From the NCBI GenBank assembly GCA_035041965.1, contig JAPYMA010000571.1, positions 124,001 to 188,000 on the forward strand: DNA of 64,000 nucleotides, read 5' to 3'. How positions within the stretch are numbered: position 1 is the first letter of the stretch; the number at the start of each line of letters is the position of its first letter. Position numbers and translations under genes: made by a program. The DNA comes from Anisakis pegreffii (lineage: Eukaryota > Nematoda > Chromadorea > Rhabditida > Anisakidae). Shown here one piece after another: positions 9,801 through 23,842 of the stretch. The notes below the pieces were generated by a model. That model was not told the origin of the DNA, searched no databases, and saw nothing but the letters and a program-made list of their open reading frames with translations.

Positions 9801-12718
9801 CTGTTTTAATGAAAGGATAATGAATAACGAACAATTACATTATTAAGTTACGCACCTGTAGTGCGGTCAATTGTCGCACTTGTTCTGCAAAATGTTGATC
9901 ACGTTTCATCTTCTCCTCGTCCAATTTCTTGACTAAACGATCACGAACCGATAGCAACGTATCGATCATCTGTTGACAAGTTTGTCGTAAACTGTAAACA
10001 TTCACTAGATAAAACTCCTTCTTCTTGATAAACAATTTATTCTCTTTAGTCTCGTTTACACCAACACCAACGCTTCGAGTGAAGAGAAAGGCGAAAGCAT
10101 TTTTATTTGTAAGTCACCTGAAGACGATAATCTCTGACTATAGAAACCGATGATTCGAAGCTTTTTGAATGGAGATGATGGATGGCAATGGGAAATGAAC
10201 AGGACGTGAAATAGCAGAATATGAATATGATGCGATGTGGTGAGTCAACGGTAACTTTCAATGAATCTCACCTATCACCAGCGTTTCGATAACTTTCGGA
10301 CAGTTCCGATGCGAGTCTCTTTCGGAGTTGGAGTTGTTCACGAATATCATCCTTCAATCAAAATGAATGGTACAAACTCATATTTTAGTCATAAAGTTTT
10401 TTTATAAGTTGACATGAAATCAAGAGTAGCAAGTAACAGTGGGTCTTTGTGAACCACTTAGTAGAAATTCGGTTAGTTGGAATAAAATTTTTCAAGCATC
10501 ATTGTTCCAGTTCCAACCAAACATTCCAATCGAATTTCAACTAATGGCTAGAGTATTGTAACTTGGTAGTGATTTCAGGAAAAAGTATCCTATTTTATCA
10601 GTTAGCTGGTTAAAACTTTGAAAAAGTGGTTTATTCGAATGAAGATGGAGTCGTATCCATCGCAGTATGCATCAGACTCAACTACGATCAACAAAACTGA
10701 TTTCAACACGAATTATACCTGTGTCAATAGTTGCATTATTGAAAAAAGTGAGTCTGATCCTAGCAAAATGTCGAGAAGCGACAGAGATATATATGTTATA
10801 CCTGAAAAGTCCGTAATTTTGTGGTCGCTTTCTCAAGTTTATCGCAACCGAGTTTGTGTGCAGCGTCGATATGCATCAGGTGATGTCTGAATTTTCAATT
10901 GAGTCAAAACTGAGTTGAAGGCGTGAGGCTTTTTTTCACACATTTTATAACAGTTCCAGTATAAAATATTTACTAGTTAGCAGAGTGAGGCTTTGAAAAA
11001 GTGATTGAATTGAATGAAGATGGAGTCATATCCATTACAGACTCAACAAAACTGATATCACAATTAGTATTCACACGAGATCTTGGTAATACCGAATACC
11101 ACTATTAGAAAAGTGATACCGATCTCGAGATTCGTGGTGTCAATACTCACGGTATTCCCGGTATTCATACCAGAAGTCATTTTAAGTGAATTTGGTAGTA
11201 TATCCATGGAGTATAGTGTACCCATGAAGCATGCATCATGAATCATAACTTTCTGATAGTTTTTTCAAGAGAATGAATTTTCCGGCCGTAATCTGTTGTC
11301 ATTCAATCATTCATGTGTACATTTCTTGGCATCACATTGCGTGCTTCATTCAACTGTTTTGATGATTCTCAAATTTCTGACAGTGTCTTTCAAGTATCAA
11401 TGAATTTTGTTCAAAGTATTGTTTCTTCTATTAAATATCTTCAACATCGCTTATAGGGCAGTGAGTGAAAGGAAGCGTAGTGAGACCATTTCCATAATAT
11501 TTTTTTGTTTTCTGTTGAATTTCTTGAGCTTTGGTGAGTGATTTGTTAAATAAATTGTTTTCTGAATAATTATGAACAGATTGGCTGAAAAAGAATGTGC
11601 TGAACAAGTCACATTTCTAAAATTCAAAGGTTGCTTTTCAATACCCGTATCGTATCGATATTGAAAAACCAGATCGGTATTAATACCAATCTCGGTATTG
11701 AGAAAATGGTCGATATGTTGCAAACTCTAACTACAACCTTGTATCAAGATTCGCATTATTGAAGCAAACAATGCAAGCTAGAGAGCGATTCTCAACCGAG
11801 TAGAGTATGTACGGTTCTCCGTGCAGAGGGCATGTGATACGTCCTTTGACCCGTGCCCTCTCTTCCAGTAACACTAGACGATGTGCGGCAAACATTTTGG
11901 CCTGTAAAAACATTTTATAACCTAAGAATTGTTATTTGCAGCGTAAATTAACTCAAGGGGTCAACTATTTCAGCATGTGGCTATCGATTCTGAAACGTCA
12001 AGGAAATAATCACTTAAATAGAATGACTGCTATCACGATGCAGACAGTAACGATGCGATTTTTCAGGAGGAAAGTTTATGAGCCGAAGTCGAAGAAGCAA
12101 AGTTACTTGATGAGTGTTTTGTCTGCAACTATTACATAACGCCTGTTGGCATGTCTCACAGAAGTGCATCGGCTGAGAGATCTGAAATTTATTCGAAATT
12201 CTTCAAAGTGAACGGAGAAGGACGGTCATCAGCAATGTATCTCAAAAGCAAAAATCAGCTCGAATGGATGAATGGTTCCATTGAAAAGTAAAACTGGTTT
12301 GTTCACAAAGTCATGAAGTAAGCGATCCAACGACCTTATCACAATTGGCACAAACATCAGCCGCTTCATGACTGGTCTCGATAAGGAATGAGAGCAGTGA
12401 ATCTGCGGCAGGTTCGCCTTCAAAGTTAGCGCCACACACCGGGCATGTGGATCGACCCTGAACACACTCTCGACAATAGCTGTGTTGACACGGTAGACGG
12501 ATTGGCTCTGTGAATTCCTTTAATGCAAACAACACTTAATTCATTGTCTTATCCTCCATATGCTCTAATCAGAAACACTTTTTTCAATTGATCCGGAACA
12601 AAATCAGTACATGAAAAGGCAACGACCATACTCGATCACAAATTAAGCATTCAAGTGGATTTCGTGACTCCGTATTTTCCAATTTGAACATCAACAGTGA
12701 CGAAGAACATGCCATCAT
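6825..12718 (-). CDS. RNF207: RING finger/B-box protein, RNF207 type
   Basis: Sixteen exons in consistent phase: 12632-12718, 12335-12517, 12107-12181, 11738-11901, 10802-10886, 10272-10351, 9856-9991, 9465-9566, 9162-9364, 8777-9005, 8468-8626, 8137-8349, 7738-7868, 7496-7591, 7153-7285 and 6825-7019; about 756 residues. A complete C3HC4 RING is at residues 24-57 (C24, C27, C39, H41, C44, C47, C54, C57). A B-box is at about 85-122, with a second Cys/His segment ending 'SLACIVCF'. Coiled coils follow. Landmarks shared with human RNF207 (634 residues, E3-like regulator of cardiac potassium channels with HSP70) include 'ANCD', 'KMFAAH', 'GCDKLEKA', 'REEFGRALEP' and 'QQIWQEQLDRV'. A Ser/Asp-rich C-terminus has no clear human match. 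The exon 10/11 junction (8777/8626) is uncertain. The start is the first of two ATGs, with an in-frame stop upstream. Confidence 0.88.
10615..11063. repeat. Degenerate direct duplication flanking RNF207 exon 5
   Basis: Two related copies lie in the introns on either side of exon 5 (10802-10886): 10616-10701 and 10991-11056. Both begin CTTTGAAAAAGTG, share GAATGAAGATGGAGTC, then TATCCAT, GACTCAAC and AACAAAACTGAT, in the same orientation, with small insertions in the first copy. This suggests an old local duplication of about 375 bp. Confidence 0.7.
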
Positions 12719-15097
12719 TGCCAAAGCCCATACTCTCTCGGAGAAAATACTCTCAATATGCTTCGATCATAACTGAAACCATACATTGCAAGTCATTAAT
12801 ACATCAGTGGTTCGGATCATCAGCAAGCTCGATTACAAAGCGACGGCATTTGAATTAAAATATGCCTCATGAATGTTTTTATTTGGTTTGTTCGAAGCTA
12901 ACACTGAAGGTGTAATGAGTGATGTTTTGAGAACTTAAACACTATCTAGTACATTCCACAATCAATTGTCATTGACGAATCATAACCACTGCATTTTGAA
13001 TGCATCTTCGAACCGATACACACCCGTTTGGCTCTGCTCTTCACAATTGTTCAAGTACTCTCTTCACCATAACTTTCCCCAAAGCTATGTCGGAGCAACA
13101 ACTGAGCACAAAGCGATTTCAAATGATTTATTTATCATTCGAATGTTTCCAATCATACACTCCAGCAGATGACTGCATAAAATGAATCAAACATTGAACA
13201 AGTAAAAAAAGAACAAATCATTAAAATTAATGCATTTTGCACATTTGGAGATAGGCAACAATTCAAGGTATTCAACCTAGTTATCGCAAAAAAAGCATTA
13301 CCACAACAAATAAGCTAAAATCGATGAATTTATTATTCAAATTCAATAAACATTATTACGAATCAACAACTAATAAACAAAAAGTGAACAACTTACCGCT
13401 GAAAATAATGAATTTGAGTGAATCAATTCAAAAACATCAACAATTACACTGGAATAAAATATTGAACAAACATGAAAAAATGGATCGCCTAAATTTCAAA
13501 TTTCACACTAGCAGATGAATGACTGATACTGCATGCGACTATCAATGAATATACGGTGAAAATGGTAAAACAACTGGAGCATTCTGAAATACTCTGACAA
13601 ATGGGTAATCAGGCCAAAATTCTTCGACAAGAACTGATTTTCTCAATGCAAAGCATCATCAAACACAATAACTGTTTGAAAAGTCATGCTGAATTCATCC
13701 CACATTACACAAATCGCCTTACTGATCCATTCCAGTGATTCTTCAACTCCAACAAAATAACACCAATCTAGCAAAAATCCTAAGTGGTTTAATACTATTA
13801 AATGAATTTGAGAATTCCAGTCGATGAGGAATCTAGCTACAATAAGATTCTCGCTACAAATCATTCGGAGAACTTCATCAAAATTTTTCTTATTTTGCAC
13901 TAGGTTACTCTAAATCAGTACTGATTTGCACATTCTTTTTGAAAGGACAATTTGAAGATTATCAAAAGTGTTTTAATCACTTTAATAAATTTCCAAAACG
14001 AAACAATCAATGAAGACAAATAACAAATAAAATCAAAACAAATGAACAAAAACAAATCAATCGAACAAACGACTCAACAAATGAATGTATTACTGAACAA
14101 AATAATCTCAACGAGACAAAATTCGATGCAATCGAGTAACGTTGACTACTCGGAAAAACGAAAATGCAACGAAGCGACTCAATAAATTCGGTTACAATCA
14201 ATCGCAGTGAAATTTTCGGAAGATGTGTTAAAAAAACAGCAAGTCTTTGTGAGTTCATCTCATATCTAATTACTATTGATCAATGATAACAATTTTCATC
14301 ACTCCTCAAGCAAATTGCTCCCTCGCTTTTATTATTATTCACGTAACACTCAACCACACATCAATTAACAGCAGAAACAGCAGCACAAACAACCGAAACG
14401 TTAACAAAATAACTTCAAATATTATCAGTATTAATAAACATCCATTCCAGAACGAGGCAAACAAATTCCAAACAGTTTTAAAATTCTCATGACACTTCAG
14501 AGAATTTGAATAATGCCCAAATAATTTATAATAATAAATGTATCTCCTATCTATTCATACTCCACACAAACAAAGTATTAAACCACACAGAAACGACTAT
14601 CACATAGCGGCACAAACGAGAGCTGAATGTAACTTGGGAAGGAAAATGAATGTGCAAAGGAAACACCATTTGAAAAAAGAAAACAGATGTTTTATTATAA
14701 AAAATACCCAAGAAAAGAAATTTGAATTAAAGATGTCGTGCAACACCAAAACTGATTCATACATGAAGAAAGGACGAATAACGATAATGAAATTTTAGGA
14801 CTGAAAAAGAAATACTAAAATGACTGCAAGATTTGAAAATTATTTTGAATAAGCTTGAAATCCATGGAAATATTTTCAAATCAAACATTCCAAACAATAA
14901 AAAGTAACACTTACACCGAAATTCTTCAAAAAAATTTTTTTCCACGGAATTCCGAAAACAACTTCTCCAAAACTCATAAGCATTCGAGACCAACTTAAGA
15001 GCTACACACAAAATTTCAATAACTTTTATGAACGAACTAGCAAAAATTGTTTTTGAAAGGCAACAAATCAAATCAAATGAATTCAAAGTCAGTCGAT
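12719..15097. other. Intergenic region between RNF207 and TMED10 genes
   Basis: About 2.4 kb of A-rich sequence (long CAAATAAA and AACAAA-like runs at 13,980-14,500). It should hold the RNF207 promoter and the TMED10 3' UTR. Several short open frames occur on both strands without domain, signal peptide or splice context. An acceptor-like tttcag lies near 12773 on the minus strand, upstream of the RNF207 start, with two short upstream ATGs after it. Confidence 0.4.
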
Positions 15098-16632
15098 TCA
15101 GTCGATCAACTTCTTCGCTTTGAAATATCGACGTAAGTAAAGCACCTGCCATGCAGCAAGTCCCAGAAGGCACATCATCGAGAAAATACTCAAATACAAC
15201 ACACGGCTGTTCGTCGATTCTGAAATCAATTCCATAACGTTCACATCGAGAAAAAAAATGAACTCAAAACTGTCCGTCTCTCACGAAAGCAGTTGAAAAA
15301 TCTACATTCCACCAAGAAATAACTGAAATAGACGTGTGATGGGAGAAATATTACAGAGTTTTCCGTAAATAGCAAACAGCAGATTTGATTTCTGCTGAAG
15401 CTCGAAGAAACGAATTGTGGTCGATTTAGATGACTCAACGCAAATCTAAATGACGATAAAAACTCTGATTACCGTTTGTATTCCGCATCTCCTCTTCTCG
15501 TTGCCGCATATATGCAAAATCTTGAACAATTGACTCTGAGAGATCCTCCAATCTAAAATGAAAAAGAAAAAATTCACAGTTTCAGAAATCATTCAGTTAT
15601 AAACGATTGGCTCCTTTAATCCCTCAACAACCAATGAAAGTTTCTTCAGAAATGTTTTCAATAAACAGTGATTGCCTTCTCAATTCGATCTCCAAAGGTT
15701 TCAACTGCTCAGTCTTGGCAAGTGCTTCGTAGTTCTTCGCTTCTATACCACGTTTCATCTTCAGCATCACTTCACGCTGCTGACCACGTTGACCTTAAAT
15801 ATTTGATAAACAACCGAAAAACGATATCGAACAGTTACACAGTCATGACAATGACAATCTTTTGGTTTTATCTTAAGAGAAATTCATGAAAAATTATATG
15901 AACTCTACGAAAAAGCAAGTAGAATCCATGAATCAGCACAATAATAACACGCTTCGTAAAAATTAGCTAACCAGGTGGCAGATGTGTGGTGAAGCAAATC
16001 TCAAAAATATCGTACTCATCAGCCGTAAAAGCGAATTTGCCTTTAATCTCGGCGAAATGCTCTCGATTATACAGTGTATGACCTCGCGAGTCGGATACCT
16101 TGAAAATCAACCTTTACAGGCAGGGAACAACAGAACATGGCAATGATAAAACATTCCATTTTATGGGTTATAATGTGATGGTCCTGAATACGTTTCCATG
16201 ACGTTTGTTCAGTTCAACCAAAAACAGAGATCACTGGACCGTCAGCGATCTCATAACAAAGAGACTGCTTATTATTATGGTCAAGAATGCGTAACATGGA
16301 AATCAATCGTGTGCTCGAACACACATAATAATGTCAGTGAGTCTGGTGGCCACTGGAATTTATTATTTAAACTTTTTGTTTTCGGGACAATTGTAGACAA
16401 ATGTTATGTCAGTTTAATTTGGAATCTTCAAATTTGCGAACGTACAAAAACTAACATGAACGCTACTTGTGTATCCGTTACCTTCGCTGAGTTCATATTC
16501 ACCAGTCACCACCACATTCTTATGAATCTCCTCTTTAACACATTTCTTTCCATTTGGAGGTACGAAGAAACGAAGAGACCATGCACATTCCACAAACATG
16601 CCCAACAAAACACCCACTAAAGAAAGATTCAT
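15098..16632 (-). CDS. TMED10: p24 family cargo receptor TMED10
   Basis: Five exons in consistent phase: 16456-16632, 15972-16098, 15676-15793, 15473-15552 and 15098-15219; 207 residues. In order: signal peptide (to about residue 19), GOLD domain with the two conserved cysteines ('[11 protein letters not shown]' and 'FEICFTTH'), the 'GIEAKNYE' and '[17 protein letters not shown]' linker and coiled coil, one C-terminal membrane helix ('[21 protein letters not shown]'), and a cytosolic tail '[11 protein letters not shown]' with a dilysine COPI signal. p24 proteins cycle between ER and Golgi and select cargo such as GPI-anchored proteins. The order and length match human TMED10 closely. The exon 3 to 4 junction needs a GC donor (AG|gcaatc). 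An acceptor-like attttcag lies 4 bases before the ATG. The gene is divergent from YIPF4, 1.5 kb away. Confidence 0.96.
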
Positions 16633-18130
16633 CTCTCTGAAAATACTCTCCAGTCAGTGACTATCTGATGAACTGAAGCGATTGATCTCGAAGTCAATGC
16701 TGAACGTCGTTCTTGAAACATCAAAAAAACTAAAGCTGGATCCTGAAGTTCCATCCGAACACTTACATAACATTACTTCTCAGATATACAGCTAGCGAAT
16801 AACACGTGGAAATGCGGAATACGTTTGCAACAGCTGAGTGATGCCACAAGTGTTCGCACTCGTATACCGTAGTCTATTTAATTCAGAACGACATTTCACC
16901 AGACGTTTCCACTTTCCCACTAGAAGAAAGTGAGCCATACAGTGCATGATGTCAGCTTTCTTCTGCATTATTTGATGTCTTCGGTCTTCGAGAGAAAGTC
17001 ATATATCTGAGTTTGTCATTAGCTTTAGTTGATATCAACTACACATCTGACTATTCAGACCACTTCGAGCAAGACATTAGAAAGCAAAGGCAGATCACTT
17101 CGACTTTGCACCAGTTAATGCCTCACTGAAAAGATTATCAGCTTGCAGACTTCAACGGAAACGCCCTTTGGAACACTTTCAAGCACATGCAAAATGCATA
17201 TGCATAATCATCACTATCGCATAGAGTAAACTCAAGAACGTAAACCGAATGTGCGAACGTTACCACAATTGCATTGGCTATGCGTAATATACGTTCATCT
17301 TATGCCACACAAGACACTAAACTGACTGTGATCTAACCTGCTATCAAAAAAAAAATCCGCTACAATAACGCTGTGACTATGTCCTTGAGAACATCATTAA
17401 GGCGTACTGGAACGAGTTTTGACGAAAAGGAAAATATATTTATCGTAGAAAATTGAAATCTCTATCAGAATGGGTCTTCAGATTTCAATTTATGTGAACT
17501 GGAATTCATCAACACTCGTGTTCCATTGTACCGTAACTGTTGTGACATATGCACCGATCCGACCTTACTTATTTCGAGTAGCACTTCTTGAAAATGTTTC
17601 TCGTATTTTGCAAACTGAGAATGGATTTTTAGAGGGATTTTAATCCTGTACAGTGCATGCCATACGTGTTTCAATTAGTTTTACTTTCGACAGCCCCAGA
17701 ATCTTAATACGATCCGCGATGTTAATGAAACGACCGATCTGTCTCTACCGTAATGTTCTCTGGTAGACAGTGTTGCAAAACATTCGGTGGCAACAGGGCT
17801 GGTCATCCAAATAAGCAATGCCGTTGCAACGGCAGTAATGAAATGTGTCGTTAAATTAGAATCCTAGAGTACGAATTTTTCCATTGGGATAGCTGGCACG
17901 GATTGATGGAGCAAATAACTCTAATAATGCTCGTTTAGAGAATGTCGAGTCTGTGAGATGTAGTTGGTGTCGAGTAATCTGGTTCTGTGAATTGATGCTG
18001 CTTCGTATTATACTTTTCACGCGATCCGTGGCATTTTTGTGTTTCTCCTCGCTATGCGTTCAATCAAAATCAATTGATATTTGACTGATTTTATGACTGT
18101 GATATTTTAGTTGTTCATTGTGTTGTTATT
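16633..18130. promoter_or_regulatory. Divergent promoter region between TMED10 (-) and YIPF4 (+)
   Basis: The 1.5-kb stretch separates two head-to-head secretory-pathway genes, so it likely carries both promoters. It contains a hairpin at 17739-17770 (CTGTC-TC-TACC against GGTAGACAG) and a perfect 14-bp palindrome GCCGTTGCAACGGC at 17820-17833. No TATA box or known factor site could be assigned with confidence. Confidence 0.4.
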
Positions 18131-20139
<2,009 letters not shown>

Positions 20140-20734
20140 TATCCATAAATGAATCGTTATACTGTGATTTCACCTTACAGTATGTAGTAAAACCTCAATT
20201 TTCTGATGAAGAAGATCGCATTACTTTGATTGTTTTCATAGAATACGGCATAATTGATAATTGTTTTGGTTGATGAATTGGTCTTAAAGAGATTCTCTGT
20301 GTGGCTATGTAAGAACATATTCAAATCAGTCATATCATGTTTTTGTTGTAATATTATTGATGATTTCTTTCTCTTCTATTTTTTATTGTTAACACTATTT
20401 ACTATTGTATCATTCTTATATTATTTATTGATCAGTATTGTAATTGATTTTACTCTTATCACCTTTTGTTTGTTGTAAATAGTATACGAATTTTAAATGG
20501 GAAAATGAAGAGTTCAGTCCTTATTGAACAGAGAGAAATGAAAGTTTTTCGAGCAACGAACTGAAGTGAAATAAAACTGACGACGAGTGATCATTTTAAA
20601 CCGAACATGTCAATCGAAAAAAAAATAGAAAATGACTTATAACATGATGGAACGAGCTGTTCAGATAGCTATAAGAAGCATTCGATAGTGGTACTGCTTC
20701 TCGAACAGTGCTTTTACGCTTAGATATTGCATTC
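20140..20734. other. YIPF4 3' flank
   Basis: T-rich sequence (20300-20480) is probably the 3' UTR and downstream flank. The open frame at 20254-20478 is a by-product of the T-rich composition and gives an artefactual hydrophobic string. Nothing else is seen. Confidence 0.4.
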
Positions 20735-21047
20735 ACCCCTTTGATGGTTTGGGAGGCCGACATGCGTTCTTACTGTTTGTATGCATAATGTCCGAAGAGA
20801 ACTGGAAACCGAAGCGGGGATTCACAGGTGGTGTGAGTGGTGTTTGTCGGGGAATGGAGTGCCTGTCGATTTTGCTCCTCCTCGATTCATTGGTTGGGGT
20901 CTCTCTTCCGGGACGAATTCATCTCGTCGGAAGCCCACCTCCGGTAGTTCGCTCTCCGGCTTTTTGTCCAGGTCCGCTTATGTTCACTTTGCTTCCTGCC
21001 GGAGTTTCCACTCCCCGTCCTCCAGACAAAAAGTTTGATAGTTTTTT
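20735..21047 (+). ncRNA. Candidate structured RNA gene (GC-rich island), unassigned
   Basis: About 300 bases are clearly GC-richer than both flanks and open in several frames on both strands, as expected for composition rather than for one protein. A long hairpin spans 20892-20939: outer arm GGTTGGG with CCCACC (T bulge), inner arm CTTCCG-GG-ACGA with TCGT-CGGAAG, loop ATTCATC. A second pairing joins CTCCGGC (20954-20960) with GCCGGAG (20998-21004), and GGAGT-TTCC-ACTCC forms at 21001-21014. A run of six T (21042-21047) would serve as a Pol III terminator. The size suits SRP, RNase P/MRP or 7SK RNA, but I could not match any of their conserved motifs. The plus strand is chosen because of the T run. 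The 5' end is approximate, and a short coding exon is the main alternative. Confidence 0.4.
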
Positions 21048-23842
21048 GTCAGTGAAAAGTTCATTGTGAGAAAATAACTCTACCAGTTTAGGTTTATTAA
21101 AAGATTCAATGAAAATTCACTGAAGGATAATACACTGAATCAACGATCAATAGTGAATAGCGAACGTATTATGGCGATATGAACACGCTTCACAAAGCAG
21201 TTTTAAATAGTTTCATGGAAGAACGAAATGAGCTACTGATGAGACGCTTTGAAATATGAACATTGACTTCAAAGAAAATCTCAAAACAAATACAGATCAT
21301 TCGAGTTCACGAAAAATAGCTGTTACAATTGAGGAGATACAAAATGTTAAAAGGTTTCGAAATGTGTTTTCAACTCCCAAATGCTTCATTTCTGCAAGTT
21401 TTTCAGTTGCGTTATCAAATATTTCCGTTACCAGTAAATCAGTATCAGTAAACCTGAGGCGTGAGCATTATCGTAGACTGCTAAGGAAACTACTCAAGCC
21501 CATCAAAAAGGAAATCAGAGCTGATGCTCCTTATAATTTACTGAAATCACCAACCTCTGTTTTTACAGAGAACCATTTTGAAAACGTTATAATCCAACAG
21601 CGCAACCATGAAACAGCGTAGCATTCGGTGAGAAAAATTGGAAATATTTTGTGAAAACAGAAATAGATTCATTGTATTCATTTCAGATGAGCTATTGACT
21701 TTTGAAACAAAAATTTCGCGACGGCATCTCTACAGAATTGATGAAAGAATCTAATTGAAAACATGGAAATTACCCTTAACCGTGCATGTGTGAGCTTGGT
21801 ACGAATAATTGGAAACTGACTTCAACAATTTGACTAAAAAAGATCAAAAGCTAGCGAGGGGAGTAGGACCAGTTATTCAATTGACTCAAACTGAAAAAAA
21901 TTTGTTCAAATTTCCGGACTTTTCATGACTTATGATGCGAGTTTGAAAATTTCCTAACAGAAAAACATATTTTCAATGCAATATCGTGCTTAAACTGAAC
22001 CGCTTTGCGAATGGGAGAAAATTTATTCACGAACGGAATAATTTGACTGACCGACTGTTCAATTAGAGAAAACGCTTACATTTAAAATCCTCATTGAATC
22101 TATCCGAGTAAAAAAAACGGAATTAAACAAAATTTACAAAAGCTATCGCCTTTACAAGAAAACAACAACAACAACACAGAGTGACGAGTAAAATCGGTAA
22201 ACTGGGCATATTCTGAAGCCGAAACATGTGAAGCAACTGGAAATATCTGTTCAGAATGCTCTGTCTCGTTAGATATGATTGATGCTCATCAGATGAAGAC
22301 GCTCACAGAAAATTTCAATGAAACAAAAATTGATACACATTAGCACTTTGATTGTGTTCAATACAAATCGCTTTCAAATGAAACATAACAACAAACATTC
22401 AATAATAACACGATAATATAATAATAATGAAAATATTAGTATGGTTCTTTTTTTCAACTCGACTTTCGCTTCATTTCACCTCTTCTTCTCACAATATTGT
22501 ACACCTCTTCCGTTGTTGCTGGCCATTTGTAGATTCACCGCTCTTTGCTTTCATCGTACCCGACTAAAATTTTAATATTAATGCAATGATCAGCGGGAAA
22601 ACGATCAACTTGCGTGGGTAAGTAATGCATCCTGAAGCTCTTTTGCTCCTTTATTAAGCGACTAAACAAAAGCTACGTAGGTGAAATAATACGAGCTAGA
22701 GCAAGTATAACCATGCATCCTACGCAGAGCTGCAACTTGGGAATAAATGTAAACTATTGTACCCGAAGTTCAGTAAATAAATACCTCTCATCATACAATC
22801 TCGAACCAAACATCACTTCAGTCGGAACAATAGCAATTGGGTGGAAAAAAATTGCTGACCCATAAATATGAGCAGGTAAGTATAAGTATAAGTAGTATAA
22901 GTATAACAATAGTATAACTATAAGTAGTTCGTTGTATAAATATAAACAGAATTTTCGTTTCATTACAGTCAGTTACGGTTATTAGTAAAAGCAGGAACAC
23001 CGTTTACCACGCACAACAAACCACTGCTATATTGCAAACACCGAACAACTGCACCCAAAACGAAGATGAATCTGGTGAAAATAAAGCAAGCTTTGAAAAA
23101 TAATGCCCCTTGAAAACCAAAAGAATGCATGACCAAAAAAAAAGAACTCAAAAACAACAAAAACATGAAGTTATGAACGAAAACGCACATATAGCCAACC
23201 GAATTGCTCCATACGATAAACTCAAGTAATGAAAGACGAACTCAATAAAAAGATTGTTTAAAAACTTGAAAACGGCTGACTGCAATTTGAGCGTCTTGAA
23301 AGCAGATATTTAGAAATTTATCCGACTAATTTGATTAGGCATTTTTTTTTGGTGGTTAGTCCATTTAGTCTCATTATGAGCAACGGATTATTCAAGGAAA
23401 TTGCTCAATCATAATTTCAAATGGCTAATTCTTCAAATTGGTCAATATTATTTGAATAACGAACTCAATTTTGCGGTAGATCAATTGAATGTGCACAAAT
23501 CTAATCCCCTTCCTCCACAATTTCAATTTTATCGAGTTCACAGTGCTCTGTTTTTCGTCATAAACGTTAGTTAATTAGTTGAAATAAAAAGAAAAGTGAA
23601 TTGATTGAGTTCTGTGCAATGACCGAAAATAACACAAATTCATTCAAATAAGCATCAGCTGGGGGTTACGGCCTAATGGCAAAGCTTGATAGTTTTAATG
23701 TGATGACAACAGCTCACAGAGGGCTGCTTGTTGCAAGACTTGAGGGCTATTTGATAACGTTGGAATGCCTGCATGGAACGCCGCACTATAGAACAAGCCA
23801 ATGGGATCGTTCTCAGCAAAAAAAAGCATCAACCACTTGGGA
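21048..23842. other. Intergenic region between YIPF4 and the large repeat-protein gene
   Basis: AT-rich. A 121-codon open frame at 21256-21621 (+) begins with ATG but shows no signal peptide, domain or splice context, and its length is within chance for this composition. A short AAGTAT/AAGTAGTAT repeat lies at 22876-22928. The rest is featureless, and 23600-23842 is probably the 3' UTR of the minus-strand gene. Confidence 0.4.
22876..22928. repeat. Simple repeat, (TATAAG)n-like
   Basis: Imperfect repetition of AAGTAT and AGTATAA units over about 50 bases, which creates long artefactual Tyr/Leu/Ile open frames on the minus strand. Confidence 0.7.

Noticed and set aside
10618..10890. 90-codon plus-strand open frame
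   Set aside because: It overlaps RNF207 exon 5 on the opposite strand and part of the intronic duplication.
16198..16620. 140-codon plus-strand open frame
   Set aside because: It lies antisense to TMED10 exon 1 and its intron and has no domain; the minus-strand TMED10 reading fully explains the locus.
17465..17674. 69-codon minus-strand open frame upstream of TMED10
   Set aside because: No matching splice partner or domain; it lies in the divergent promoter region.
21256..21621. 121-codon open frame with ATG (+)
   Set aside because: No signal peptide, domain, splice signals or homology that I recognise, and the length is expected by chance a few times in 64 kb of this composition.
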